NCBI GenBank assembly: GCA_902486425.1
Contig: CABTOK010000001.1
Coordinates: forward strand, 1 to 64,000
Direction: 5' to 3'
From: UBA11475 sp902486425
Lineage (GTDB): Bacteria > Bacillota > Clostridia > Christensenellales > Borkfalkiaceae
DNA length: 64,000 nt
The position numbers and the translations under genes were made by a program. Numbering within the stretch: the first letter of the stretch is position 1; each line of letters starts with the position of its first letter. The notes beneath the pieces were generated by a model. That model searched no databases, was not told the DNA's origin, and saw only the letters and a list, made by a program, of their open reading frames with translations. Below, one piece after another: positions 1 to 8,694 of the stretch.

Positions 1-267
1 CGGTTTCGAGGACGTTCTTAAAATGCTCGGCATGACCGCGGACGATCTTACCTGGGTAACGATAGGTATAATTGCGGGCGTAGGCGGCGCGGTTGCTCTT
101 ACCGTAAAACTCGTATTCCCGAAACTCTTCGATACATTGGTTGAAAACGGAGATAAGAACACCGTCAGAATGTTGATGGATTCGGTAGGCATAACGTTTA
201 CCCTTGCCGACTACGACTTCGGCGAGCTTGAAACCATAACGCTTGCGGATATGTTCGGCGGCAACAT
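1..267 (+). repeat. Near-identical coding repeat, copy A
   Basis: Bases 1-267 match 1525-1791 at a constant offset of 1524 (508 codons), with only about four single-base differences seen by eye. The match ends abruptly at 267/1791. It encodes the membrane-helix module of the giant repeat protein and is cut by the window edge, so the duplication may extend left. Confidence 0.9.
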
Positions 268-3200
268 AAAAGACGTACTTAAAGACAAGATCGGCGAAAA
301 GACCCTGGGCAGCGTCGTAGACACCATAAACGACAAGGCTAACACAAATATAAATCTTGACGAATACGGGCTTAAAGACTTCGGAGAACTTACGTTCGGC
401 GACATCATCGACGGCACCATCGGACAGGATGCGAAAGATATTCTCTGCTCGAAGACTTTCGGCTTCTATTTAGATAAAATTCTCGCGGAATTCAATATCG
501 AAATCAACTACGCCGATTACGCTCTCGACGAATTCCTTAACCTTACTTTCGGCGATATATTCGACGGAACGATAGGAAAGGACGCATTAAACATCGTAAA
601 ATCGTGGAGTTTCAACTATATTCTTCAGACCGTTCTTAAGAATTTCGGCAAGACTCTTACGTTTGAAAACGAAACGATAAACAAACTTCTGAATCTCACG
701 ATAGGTTCGATTATAGACGGAACGTTCGTAGACGACGTTAAATCTGTCGCAAGATCGTTCGACGTAGACGAACTCGTATCCGTAGTAACCGGATTTATAA
801 AGAAAGACTTCACTCTTAAAGACGTCGGTCTCGAATCCTTCGGCGACCTTTCCGTAGGCATGATAATCGACGGAACTATCGGAACGGAAGCGAAAGACAG
901 ACTCTTCGGCATAACGGTAAAACATATTGTGGATACGGTAGCCGGATTCTTCGATAAGACGATAACGTTCGAAGACGCTACGATAAACAAGCTTTTAGCT
1001 CTTAACTTAGGTCAGCTTATAAACAAAAACGTACTCGATACGCTTAAAGATACGACGAGAGACATGACTCTCGACGATATAGTCGCTGTCATAACCGGAA
1101 TCGCAAAAGTCGACTTTAAACTTTCGGATTACGAACTCGGTAATTTCGGCAAGCTCAGCCTCGGCATGATTTACGACGGTAATATCGGAACCGAAGCTTA
1201 CGACGAAGTCAGAAAGATCGACGTAAATACGATAATAACCATTGCAAGAAAGATAACCGGAATAGACTTCACCCTGACCGACTTCGGATTAGAGGATTTC
1301 GGCACGATTTCCGTTGGCGACATTATCGACGGCACGGCCGGCGATAAAGCTCTGGACGCGGTTTATGCGATCTCGGTCGAGAAGATTATAAAAGTAGTAA
1401 ACGACAAAGCTAAACTTAATATCAATTTAAACGATTATAAATTAGGTAAACTTAACGGTCTTACCGTAGGCAGCTTCGTAGACGGCTCGGCTCTGGATAT
1501 TGTAAAAGACGTCGTAAGAGAAAGCGGTTTCGAGGACGTTCTTAAAATGCTCGGCATGACCGCGGACGATCTTACCTGGGTAACGATAGGTATAATCGCG
1601 GGCGTAGGCGGCGCGGTTGCTCTTACCGTAAAACTCGTATTCCCGAAACTCTTCGATACTTTGGTTGAAAACGGAGATAAGAACACCGTCAGAATGTTGA
1701 TGGATTCGGTAGGCATAACGTTTACCCTTGCCGATTACGACTTCGGCGAGCTTGAAACCATAACGCTTGCGGATATGTTCGGCGGCAACATTCTTAAGGT
1801 CCTCGACGAAAAGGTAGGAAGCAAGACTTTAGACGATATAATAAGAGTAATAACCGATAAGATAATCGGTTCCGGCACAAAAACGCAGGGTATATCGACC
1901 TACGCTTTAACGACTTCGGGAAGCAGCTTCACACTTAAAGACGTAGGTCTCGAATCATTCGGCGATTTGTCGCTCGGTATGATCTTTAACGGCACTGTCG
2001 GAAACGAAGAGTTATCGAGAGTAAAGGCGATAACCTTTAAACATATTATAAATACTATAGCCGGATTCTTCGACAGAACGATCGTGTTCGGCGACGGTAC
2101 CGTAAACGAACTTCTTACGCTTACTATCGGCAATATAATAGACGGCAATATTCTTACGGAAGCGAAAAACATTGCGGAAGGCACAAGCTTCAATGAAATC
2201 ATCGCGTTCGTAACCGATACGCTAAACGTTGATTTCAGCCTTGCAAAATACGGCGTCGGCGATTTCGGCGAACTCACCGTAGGTATGATAATCGACGGAA
2301 CTATCGGAACGAAGGCTCTGGACACCCTCAAGGCTTACACCGTAGGCGGCATGATGAACACGATCGCCGGCTGGTTCGATAAGAAGATCGAATTCACCGA
2401 CGAAACGATAAACAAACTTCTGGATCTCACTTTCGGTCAGATAATAAGTAAAGACGTAATAAACAATCTTAAAGAAGCCACGAAGGATATGACTTTGGAC
2501 GACGTCGTAAAACTTGCGACGGATACCGCAAAAGTCAACTTCGAACTCAAAGATTTCGGTCTCGAAGACTTCGGAAAGCTCAGCCTCGGAATGATCTACG
2601 ACGGTACTATCGGACAGGATGCTCTGGACGCGGTTTATGCGATCTCGGTCGAAAAAATCATAACGGTAGTAAACGACAAAGCGAAGCTCAATATAAATCT
2701 CGAAGATTACAAGCTCGGTAAACTCAACGGCTTAAGCGTCGGCAGTTTTGTGGACGGTTCGGCTCTCGGCATCGTAAAAGAAGCGATTAAAGAAAGCGGC
2801 TTTGAAGACGTTCTTAAAGTATTCGGCATGACGGCCGACGATCTTACCTGGGTGACGATAGGCATAATCGCGGGCGTAGGCGGAGCAGCTGCCGTAACAG
2901 TGAGATTCGTCTTCCCGAAACTCTTCGATACTCTCGTTAAAAACGGCGATAAGAATACCGTCAGAATGTTGATGGATTCGGCAGGAATAACGTTCACCCT
3001 TAAAGATTACGGATTCGGCGAACTCGAAACGATAACGCTTGCGGAAATGTTCGGCGGAAAGATTTCAGACGTACTTAAAGCCAAGATCGGCGAAAAGACC
3101 CTGGGCAGCGTTATAGACACCATAAACGAAAAGACAAAGCTCGGCATCGACGTTGAAAAGTACGGCGTGGCAAGCTTCTTCGAACTCACCTTCGGCGATA

Positions 3201-6200
3201 TATTCGACGGAACGATAAAAGACGACGCTTACGCGAAGGTTAAAGAAATAAGCTTTATCCACGTAATAGATACCGTAGCGGGATTATTCGGAAGAGTAAT
3301 CGTATTCAATAACGAAACCGTAAGCAAGCTTTTAGGACTTACCGTCGGCGACGTAATCGATAAGTCGATTAAGGACGACGCTTTGAGTATAGCGGGCGAT
3401 ATGACCTTTAACGAAATTATCGCTATGGCGGCGACGCAATTTAACTTCAAGTTCAGACTTTCCGATTATGATCTGGACGGTTTCGGCGAACTTACGGTAG
3501 GTATGGTCGTAAAAGGCAAGATCGGCAAAGAAGCTCTTAACGTACTCAAACAGTATTCTTTCAACAGAATTATAAGGATACTGCTCGATAAGATAGGTTA
3601 TGAGTTCGACTGGGGCAGCGATACGATAAGCGCGATATTCGATCTTACCGTAGGTTCGATAATCGACAAACATTTCGTAGCCGATCTTAAAGAAGTCGTA
3701 AAAGGCCTTACCTTCAAAGAAATAGCGGATCTCGGTTTCAGGTTCGCGGGATACAAGTTCGAAGTAACGAGCGAAACCGTAAGCAAGCTTTTAGCTCTCA
3801 CCGTAGGCGATATAATCGACGGCAGCATCGTAAAAGATGCAAAAGCCGTTGCGGAAGAACTTTCGATAAAAGAAGCCTTGAATATCGTTCTCGGCTTTGC
3901 GGGAAAGAAAATCGAAACCGAAAGTAAACTCGTTGACGATCTCTTCACGATAACTGCGGGAGATATAATCAATAACAAGGTTCTGGACAGAGTTAAAGAA
4001 ATAACTGCCGAAACGACTTTCAACGAAGCGATAGAAGTAATCGTTTCCGCGATAAACGTCAAGTTCGATCTCGACAAGATAGGTATTTACGATCTCGGCG
4101 AACTCAAGATAAGATATATATTCGAAAAGAATATTAAGGATAAAGCTCTCGAAATCGTTAAGACTTATTCCTTTGGCAGAATTATCGACACTGTGGCGAG
4201 ATACTTCAGAAAGGCCGTAAAGATAGACAGTACTTATGTTAACGAACTTCTTACTCTTACGATCGGCGACGTCATGGACGGCACCGTAAAGGAAAAAGCC
4301 AAAGAAATAACTGCGAACATGACCTTCGACGAAGTCATAGAATTCGTAACCAAGCTTATAGGAGTCAAGTTCAGCTTAGCGGACTATAAACTTGACGAAC
4401 TCGGCAAACTCACCGTAGGCATGATATTCGTAACCAAGGATCTTAAACAGCATATAGGCGATATAGTTTACAACTGGTCGATCGAAGACGTTATCAACAA
4501 GATTCTCGGTTTGAACGGCAACGTACTCGCAGTCGAAAACATTTATATCAAAAAGATAGTTTCCATCAGGCTCGAAGTCGTTATCAAGGGCGATATAAGC
4601 GGAGCTATATTCGATATAGTAGGTGATATGTCGATAAGAGATATCCTTTCCGTAGCTAAGGTAGAACTTACCGTTCTCGAAGATTACGGTCTCGGCGGAA
4701 TACTCGACCTTACCGTAGACGAACTTAAGTCCGCCGACGTTTCGGATAAGATAAAGACAATAATCGACGGCGTTAAACTCGTGGACGTTCTCGGAAACGA
4801 AACGGTAGAAAACAACGAATTGCTTAAATCGATCGCATACGATAAGGACGGCAACCCCGTAACTATAGGAGAGCTTTCGACAAGAATAAACGTTCTTACG
4901 ATCGGCGAACTCGTGGAAGGCTATGCGGACGGCGATAACTTCAAGACCATAAGGGCGATAATTCCCGCAGATACTAAAATTACGGAAATATCGTCGGTAG
5001 ATTTTAACGCCAATATTCTTAACCTTACCATAGGCGATTTTGAAAACTTCAAACTTCCGACTCTCGTTTATAAGGCGATGGGCTTCGGAGTTCAGGGCAA
5101 CGACGGCAACTGGTACAGAACTGAAACAGACGCCGCAGCCGGCGACACCGCAAAGAGCCATCTTTCGATAAAGCTTACCGAAGTAATGGATCTCGGAAAC
5201 GAAGATTTTATGAACCTTACCGCAGACGATTTATTCGGAGAACTTACTAAGGAGAACGACGGATTGTTCTATACGGTAACTCATAAAGACGGCAAGGCTC
5301 TTACCTTCAGCGAATTGAAGGGCAGAGTAAACACTCTTACTGTTTCCGAAATAATCGACGGATACGAGACGAATGCCGAATTCGAACTTATAAGAAAGAT
5401 CATCGCGCCCGATACGGTTGTTACTGCGATCGGAACGAACCTTACGACCGAAAAGATCTTAAGCAGCATTACGTTAAAAGATATAGGTCTTTCCGGAAAC
5501 GAAAGCATACGTAATATTTTAGGATATACGTATAAAGGAACGGACGGTAAGTGGTACGACAGCTCCGAATCCGCCGCAGCTATGGCAGAAGGCACGGACT
5601 ACGAAAACGTAACGGTAAATAAGATAAGCGCGTTGTTCGACTTGAAGAACGTTCTTAACATGAAGGCAAGAGACGTAGGCATAGAAGTCGGAACCATGTC
5701 CGCAGCGCTCCGCAAAGTTTTAGGCTATAAGCTGAATACGGACGGCGAATGGGTTAATAATGACGGAAACAACTTTAACGACGTAACCGTAAACGAGCTT
5801 ACGAATATCACTACCGAAGGCTTCAAAAATCTTGCCCTTTCGGACGTATTGTCGGAATCCGACGTGTCGGGCAATAAGATTCTTTCGTTGCTTTATAACG
5901 ATACGACCGTAACTCTTGCGAACATCGGCGAAAAGATCAACGAACTGTCTCTTAAAGATATAATCGGCAATGTAGAGCTTATGGACAGAGTAGAGATAAC
6001 CGCCGCCGGCACATACGTCACGGATACCGTGCTTTATACGCTCGAAACATCCTCGGGTACCAACGTTTACACAATGGTGGAAGGAGCAACGCTCGATATG
6101 GCCGGCGGAAAATATAATTACAATAGCTTAAATACCGGTACGTACTACAAGATCAGCAAGTCTTCTAAAGTGTGGTTCATAACGTTTATGGCTATGGAAA

Positions 6201-6421
6201 ACGATCCGGATCCCGCCAGAAACGTTGTCGGCGCAGTTACTAAGTTAACCGAAAAGAAGCTTACCTTAAACGATCTCGGGGATCTCAACGATATTAAGCT
6301 GGGCGACACCAAGCTTAAAGTTCTTTTAGATATCGGCTTGTTAAGCGGTACTCTCAGCGTAGCAGGTTACGACAAGACGATGAATCAGCTTATTTCGGAT
6401 ATTTCCTCTAAGGGGGTGTAA
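2..6421 (+). CDS. Giant tandem-repeat protein with internal membrane-helix modules (5'-truncated)
   Basis: The reading frame is open from the left edge and stops at 6419-6421. The first ATG at 23 lies inside a repeat that recurs downstream, so the true start is outside the window. The visible 2139 residues are built almost wholly from degenerate units of about 50 residues, each centred on an L-T-[FVI]-G-[DM]-I-I-D-G-T-[IV] core. More than 30 such cores can be counted. Three units carry a glycine-rich hydrophobic stretch starting W-V-T-I-G-I-I-A-G that looks like a membrane helix (near 50, 1575 and 2850). The last third is more degenerate and adds D-G-x-W-Y motifs (near 5105, 5545 and 5745). 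No sortase motif or enzymatic domain is visible. A surface or envelope structural protein is a guess. The family was not recognised. Confidence 0.85.
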   Translation, partial: GFEDVLKMLGMTADDLTWVTIGIIAGVGGAVALTVKLVFPKLFDTLVENGDKNTVRMLMDSVGITFTLADYDFGELETITLADMFGGNIKDVLKDKIGEKTLGSVVDTINDKANTNINLDEYGLKDFGELTFGDIIDGTIGQDAKDILCSKTFGFYLDKILAEFNIEINYADYALDEFLNLTFGDIFDGTIGKDALNIVKSWSFNYILQTVLKNFGKTLTFENETINKLLNLTIGSIIDGTFVDDVKSVARSFDVDELVSVVTGFIKKDFTLKDVGLESFGDLSVGMIIDGTIGTEAKDRLFGITVKHIVDTVAGFFDKTITFEDATINKLLALNLGQLINKNVLDTLKDTTRDMTLDDIVAVITGIAKVDFKLSDYELGNFGKLSLGMIYDGNIGTEAYDEVRKIDVNTIITIARKITGIDFTLTDFGLEDFGTISVGDIIDGTAGDKALDAVYAISVEKIIKVVNDKAKLNINLNDYKLGKLNGLTVGSFVDGSALDIVKDVVRESGFEDVLKMLGMTADDLTWVTIGIIAGVGGAVALTVKLVFPKLFDTLVENGDKNTVRMLMDSVGITFTLADYDFGELETITLADMFGGNILKVLDEKVGSKTLDDIIRVITDKIIGSGTKTQGISTYALTTSGSSFTLKDVGLESFGDLSLGMIFNGTVGNEELSRVKAITFKHIINTIAGFFDRTIVFGDGTVNELLTLTIGNIIDGNILTEAKNIAEGTSFNEIIAFVTDTLNVDFSLAKYGVGDFGELTVGMIIDGTIGTKALDTLKAYTVGGMMNTIAGWFDKKIEFTDETINKLLDLTFGQIISKDVINNLKEATKDMTLDDVVKLATDTAKVNFELKDFGLEDFGKLSLGMIYDGTIGQDALDAVYAISVEKIITVVNDKAKLNINLEDYKLGKLNGLSVGSFVDGSALGIVKEAIKESGFEDVLKVFGMTADDLTWVTIGIIAGVGGAAAVTVRFVFPKLFDTLVKNGDKNTVRMLMDSAGITFTLKDYGFGELETITLAEMFGGKISDVLKAKIGEKTLGSVIDTINEKTKLGIDVEKYGVASFFELTFGDIFDGTIKDDAYAKVKEISFIHVIDTVAGLFGRVIVFNNETVSKLLGLTVGDVIDKSIKDDALSIAGDMTFNEIIAMAATQFNFKFRLSDYDLDGFGELTVGMVVKGKIGKEALNVLKQYSFNRIIRILLDKIGYEFDWGSDTISAIFDLTVGSIIDKHFVADLKEVVKGLTFKEIADLGFRFAGYKFEVTSETVSKLLALTVGDIIDGSIVKDAKAVAEELSIKEALNIVLGFAGKKIETESKLVDDLFTITAGDIINNKVLDRVKEITAETTFNEAIEVIVSAINVKFDLDKIGIYDLGELKIRYIFEKNIKDKALEIVKTYSFGRIIDTVARYFRKAVKIDSTYVNELLTLTIGDVMDGTVKEKAKEITANMTFDEVIEFVTKLIGVKFSLADYKLDELGKLTVGMIFVTKDLKQHIGDIVYNWSIEDVINKILGLNGNVLAVENIYIKKIVSIRLEVVIKGDISGAIFDIVGDMSIRDILSVAKVELTVLEDYGLGGILDLTVDELKSADVSDKIKTIIDGVKLVDVLGNETVENNELLKSIAYDKDGNPVTIGELSTRINVLTIGELVEGYADGDNFKTIRAIIPADTKITEISSVDFNANILNLTIGDFENFKLPTLVYKAMGFGVQGNDGNWYRTETDAAAGDTAKSHLSIKLTEVMDLGNEDFMNLTADDLFGELTKENDGLFYTVTHKDGKALTFSELKGRVNTLTVSEIIDGYETNAEFELIRKIIAPDTVVTAIGTNLTTEKILSSITLKDIGLSGNESIRNILGYTYKGTDGKWYDSSESAAAMAEGTDYENVTVNKISALFDLKNVLNMKARDVGIEVGTMSAALRKVLGYKLNTDGEWVNNDGNNFNDVTVNELTNITTEGFKNLALSDVLSESDVSGNKILSLLYNDTTVTLANIGEKINELSLKDIIGNVELMDRVEITAAGTYVTDTVLYTLETSSGTNVYTMVEGATLDMAGGKYNYNSLNTGTYYKISKSSKVWFITFMAMENDPDPARNVVGAVTKLTEKKLTLNDLGDLNDIKLGDTKLKVLLDIGLLSGTLSVAGYDKTMNQLISDISSKGV
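1525..1791 (+). repeat. Near-identical coding repeat, copy B
   Basis: This is the second copy of the segment at 1-267. The preceding bases (about 1354-1524) also resemble 2617-2796, so the duplicated unit is larger than the near-identical core. In-frame duplication within the repeat protein gene is the simplest reading. Confidence 0.9.
2797..3060 (+). repeat. Diverged third copy of the membrane-helix module
   Basis: The segment aligns with 1525-1788 at an offset of 1272 (424 codons). It encodes nearly the same protein but has many synonymous and some replacement changes, so it is older than the A/B pair. Confidence 0.8.
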
Positions 6422-6436
6422 TCCGATCAAAAAAGA

Positions 6437-6466
6437 TTTATCCGCCGCGCTCTGGCGGCGGATAAA
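6437..6466. terminator. 12-bp perfect hairpin after the repeat gene
   Basis: Arms 6437-6448 and 6455-6466 are perfectly complementary around a 6-base loop. The plus-strand side is followed by A-rich sequence, not a T-run; the T-run lies on the minus-strand side. It may end the repeat-gene transcript only weakly, or act as a 3' stabilising hairpin. Confidence 0.5.
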
Positions 6467-6537
6467 CAAAAAACGATTAAAGCCGTGAAAAAACGGTCGG
6501 AACGACAAAAGTAGTTCCGGTAAACGCTTAAAAATAA

Positions 6538-6566
6538 TTGACAAAGGGTTTAATCTTTGCTATTAT
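6538..6566 (+). promoter_or_regulatory. Promoter of rpsF-ssb-rpsR
   Basis: TTGACA at 6538-6543, a 17-base spacer, and TATTAT at 6561-6566. Transcription should begin near 6573, giving a leader of about 50 bases before rpsF. Confidence 0.85.
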
Positions 6567-6577
6567 TATAAAACCTT

Positions 6578-6620
6578 GGTTACGTGAAATAACGTAACCC
6601 GAATAAGTCCGGGAGGTAAA
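6578..6620 (+). promoter_or_regulatory. Candidate S6:S18 autoregulatory leader
   Basis: An 8-bp hairpin (6578-6585 with 6592-6599) is followed by a short C-C-G-rich segment that can pair with the CCGGGAGG around the Shine-Dalgarno sequence. Leaders of rpsF operons in many bacteria bind the S6:S18 complex through a CCG-containing hairpin next to the ribosome binding site. The position and CCG content fit; the exact consensus could not be checked. Confidence 0.4.
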
Positions 6621-6624
6621 AATT

Positions 6625-6906
6625 ATGAATAAGTATGAGATGCTTTATATCTTAAACCCCGATCTCACAGACGAGGCGAAAGAAAACGTCATCAAAAAGG
6701 TTGAAGATACTATCGTAGCTAACAACGGTACGGTTGTTTCGACCGAAAAATGGGGCAGCAAAAAGCTCCAGTATCCGATTCAGTTCAAAAACGAAGGATA
6801 CTATGTTTTGACGACGTTCGAAGCAAACGGCGCATTCGTTCAGGAACTTAAACGTATCGTCGGCATAACCGAAGGCGTAATGAGAAGACTCATTACCAAA
6901 GCCTAA
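6625..6906 (+). CDS. rpsF: 30S ribosomal protein S6
   Basis: This 93-residue protein has the typical S6 opening (NKYEMLYIL) and central E-K-W-G-x-K-K-L-Q-Y-P-I segment. S6 forms a dimer with S18 on the platform of the small subunit. The start has a good Shine-Dalgarno (GGGAGG) 8 bases upstream. It is the first gene of a three-gene operon, 10 bases ahead of ssb, driven by the promoter at 6538 and possibly autoregulated through the leader hairpin. Length and motifs are ordinary for the family. Confidence 0.98.
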   Translation: MNKYEMLYILNPDLTDEAKENVIKKVEDTIVANNGTVVSTEKWGSKKLQYPIQFKNEGYYVLTTFEANGAFVQELKRIVGITEGVMRRLITKA

Positions 6907-6916
6907 AGGAGAAATT

Positions 6917-7318
6917 ATGAACAAAGTTATTTTGATAGGCAATCTGACGAGAGATCCGGAACTTTCCGAAACTCCTAACGGCGTAGCCGTTTGCAGATTT
7001 TCCATCGCGGTTTCGAGAGATTACTCGAACAGCGACGGCACCAGAGAAACTGATTTCTTCAACGTAACGGTATGGCGCGGCAGAGCGGAAGTATGCGGCA
7101 AATATCTCAGAAAGGGCAACAAAGTTGCCGTTGTGGGAAGCTTGCAGAATCGTTCTTACGAAGATAAAGACGGTATCAAACGTAACGTTACCGATATCGT
7201 AGCGTCCGAAGTCGAATTCCTTACGCCCAAGGGCGCGAGCGGCGACGACGGCGAAATGCCCGTTAAAAGAGAACGCCCCGTTCTCGAAGCGATTGACGAC
7301 AATCAGTTACCCTTCTAA
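6917..7318 (+). CDS. ssb: Single-stranded DNA-binding protein
   Basis: This 133-residue protein carries the N-terminal OB fold (MNKVILIGNLTRDPEL opening, later F-F-N-V-T-V-W-R-G and V-V-G-S-L-Q). It ends in a short linker and the acidic tail D-D-N-Q-L-P-F that recruits replication and repair partners. The linker is short compared with many SSBs. Its place between rpsF and rpsR is the standard Bacillota arrangement and gives co-expression with ribosomal proteins. Shine-Dalgarno AAAGGAG lies just upstream. Confidence 0.97.
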   Translation: MNKVILIGNLTRDPELSETPNGVAVCRFSIAVSRDYSNSDGTRETDFFNVTVWRGRAEVCGKYLRKGNKVAVVGSLQNRSYEDKDGIKRNVTDIVASEVEFLTPKGASGDDGEMPVKRERPVLEAIDDNQLPF

Positions 7319-7336
7319 TAATTAAGGAGAACAATC

Positions 7337-7588
7337 ATGGAAGAGAATAAAGCAACAACGAAAAAGGTAAATAAGCGTATTCCCCGCAGAAAGGTTTGCG
7401 CTTTCTGCCAGAATAAGGTAGATACCATCGACTATAAAGACATTGCGACTCTTAAAAAATACGTTACCGAAAAGGGTAAAATTTTACCCCGTCGTATGAC
7501 CGGCGTATGCGCTAAACATCAGAGAGTATTGGCTAATGCCGTTAAGAGAGCGAGAATCGTTGACTTATTACCGTTCAAGGGCGAATAA
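7337..7588 (+). CDS. rpsR: 30S ribosomal protein S18
   Basis: This 83-residue protein contains C-x-F-C near the N terminus, then Y-K-D followed by L-K-K-Y-V-T-E-K-G-K-I-L-P-R-R, then the C-A-K-H-Q-R segment and L-L-P-F end typical of S18. The cysteines suggest the zinc-binding form. It is the last gene of the operon, 18 bases after ssb, with an AAGGAG Shine-Dalgarno. The usual rplI neighbour is absent. Confidence 0.97.
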   Translation: MEENKATTKKVNKRIPRRKVCAFCQNKVDTIDYKDIATLKKYVTEKGKILPRRMTGVCAKHQRVLANAVKRARIVDLLPFKGE

Positions 7589-7622
7589 TTTAACGAAGTC
7601 AAGTATCTTACAGAAACTAAAA

Positions 7623-7653
7623 CAAAAAAAGGCCGCAAAAGCGGTCTTTTTTA
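7623..7653 (+). terminator. Intrinsic terminator of the rpsF operon
   Basis: The stem GGCCGC/GCGGTC has an AAAA loop, is preceded by A7 and followed by T6. Confidence 0.9.
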
Positions 7654-7680
7654 ATGCAAAATTTACGACAAAAACACGTT

Positions 7681-8532
7681 TTATTTATCCCGGTTTAAGC
7701 TTTTAAGATAAGCAGACGGGGAAACGCCGTATCTTTTTTTGAAAAGAACCAAAAAAGATCGACTGTCCGTGAAGCCCGTTTGCTCTGCGATTTCCATAAC
7801 GGACATCGTTCCCGTTTTCAAAAGTTTTTCGGCTTTATTAAGGCGTAATTCGTTCTGATATTCTTTCGGCGTATAACCCGTTCTCGCTCTGAACTGACGG
7901 ATAAGATAATACTTATCCATGCTGACGCTTCCGGCGAGTTCGTCCAAAGTAAACGCCTTATCATAATTTTCGGTAACGAAGCTTATTGCCGCCGATATGT
8001 CGGAAACATCTTCGATTTTTCCGCAGAATTTTAATATTTCTGTAAGCACTTCGTATAAAAGCGACGAAGTAAGGTATACGTCTTCGCGGTTTTCGCGATA
8101 TGCTTCGACTATTTCGCTCCAGACGGATTTCATCGACGGCGGCGTAAAATCATGTGCCACGTAGCCGAACTTTTCGTAAAAAATTTCAAAAAATTCTTTT
8201 ACGTTCGGACCGAAAATATACGCAAAGTCCGCTTCGTACGGGATTGTTCCGCCGTTTTCGACAAGGTGTTTTTCGCTCTGGTCAAAGAATAAAAGATCTC
8301 CCTTTTCGGCATAAAAGGCGCCGTTTTTAGTAGTGAGCCTGACTCTTCCTTCGGTTACGGAATATATTCCGAAAGAAGAATAGCCGTTTCTCGAAACGGA
8401 ATGTTTTTCGCCGCAGACGACGTGACCTATCTGCGTTGTGTTATAAAGAAGGGGATTCCTTATAAAATCGTTCGGGTGGAACGCTATATCTGTGCCTTCG
8501 AGCAGTTCCACGGTTCTTATCGTAGTTTTCAT
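7681..8532 (-). CDS. AraC/XylS-family transcriptional regulator with N-terminal cupin-like domain
   Basis: The protein has 283 residues from the ATG at 8532. The first half is a cupin-like ligand-binding region (E-G-x-V-x-L, K-G-D-L-L-F-F). The last 100 residues form the double helix-turn-helix of AraC proteins, including S-M-D-K-Y-Y-L-I-R-Q-F and I-A-E-Q-T-G-F-T-D-S-R-S-F, ending Y-G-V-S-P-S-A-Y. An in-frame GTG at 8610 has no ribosome binding site and lies too close to the promoter, so 8532 was chosen. It is divergent from the SGNH-hydrolase lipoprotein gene, its likely target. The ligand is unknown; a sugar is plausible. Confidence 0.9.
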   Translation of the reverse strand: MKTTIRTVELLEGTDIAFHPNDFIRNPLLYNTTQIGHVVCGEKHSVSRNGYSSFGIYSVTEGRVRLTTKNGAFYAEKGDLLFFDQSEKHLVENGGTIPYEADFAYIFGPNVKEFFEIFYEKFGYVAHDFTPPSMKSVWSEIVEAYRENREDVYLTSSLLYEVLTEILKFCGKIEDVSDISAAISFVTENYDKAFTLDELAGSVSMDKYYLIRQFRARTGYTPKEYQNELRLNKAEKLLKTGTMSVMEIAEQTGFTDSRSFLVLFKKRYGVSPSAYLKSLNRDK

Positions 8533-8600
8533 TTTTCCCGCCGACGGAATGGAAAAGCCATCCGTGCAATAAATTGATTGAAACGAGCCAATTTTATGTA

Positions 8601-8659
8601 TTGAACGCACGTTTTTATAATGATATAATAAGTATATATGAGACTTTTTAAAAAGTCAA
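8601..8659. promoter_or_regulatory. Overlapping face-to-face promoters and palindromic operator candidate
   Basis: Plus strand: TTGAAC 8601-8606, 17-base spacer, TATAAT 8624-8629, serving the lipoprotein gene. Minus strand: TTGACT (read from 8659 to 8654), 17-base spacer, TATACT (8636 to 8631), serving the araC-type gene. The two -10 boxes are one base apart, so both promoters cannot be occupied at once. A perfect 16-base palindrome (8642-8657) overlaps the minus-strand -35 and is a candidate operator. Confidence 0.75.
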
Positions 8660-8694
8660 TTATAATCATTGTCAATAATAAAAAGGAGGATTTT

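Noticed and set aside
4376..5161. 261-residue open frame on the minus strand
   Set aside because: It is antisense to the giant repeat protein and explained by its codon bias; the repeat protein frame is clearly the coding one.
1..6421. Possible CRISPR or satellite array at the left edge
   Set aside because: The periodicity is in frame and protein-coding, with variable unit lengths; no short identical repeats with spacers occur.
6437..6466. Standard plus-strand terminator for the repeat gene
   Set aside because: The stem is strong but followed by A-rich sequence; it was kept only as a low-confidence hairpin.
8638..8694. Upstream start for the SGNH lipoprotein
   Set aside because: It falls at the predicted transcription start and would add a basic stretch before the signal peptide; the ATG at 8695 has AAGGAGG.
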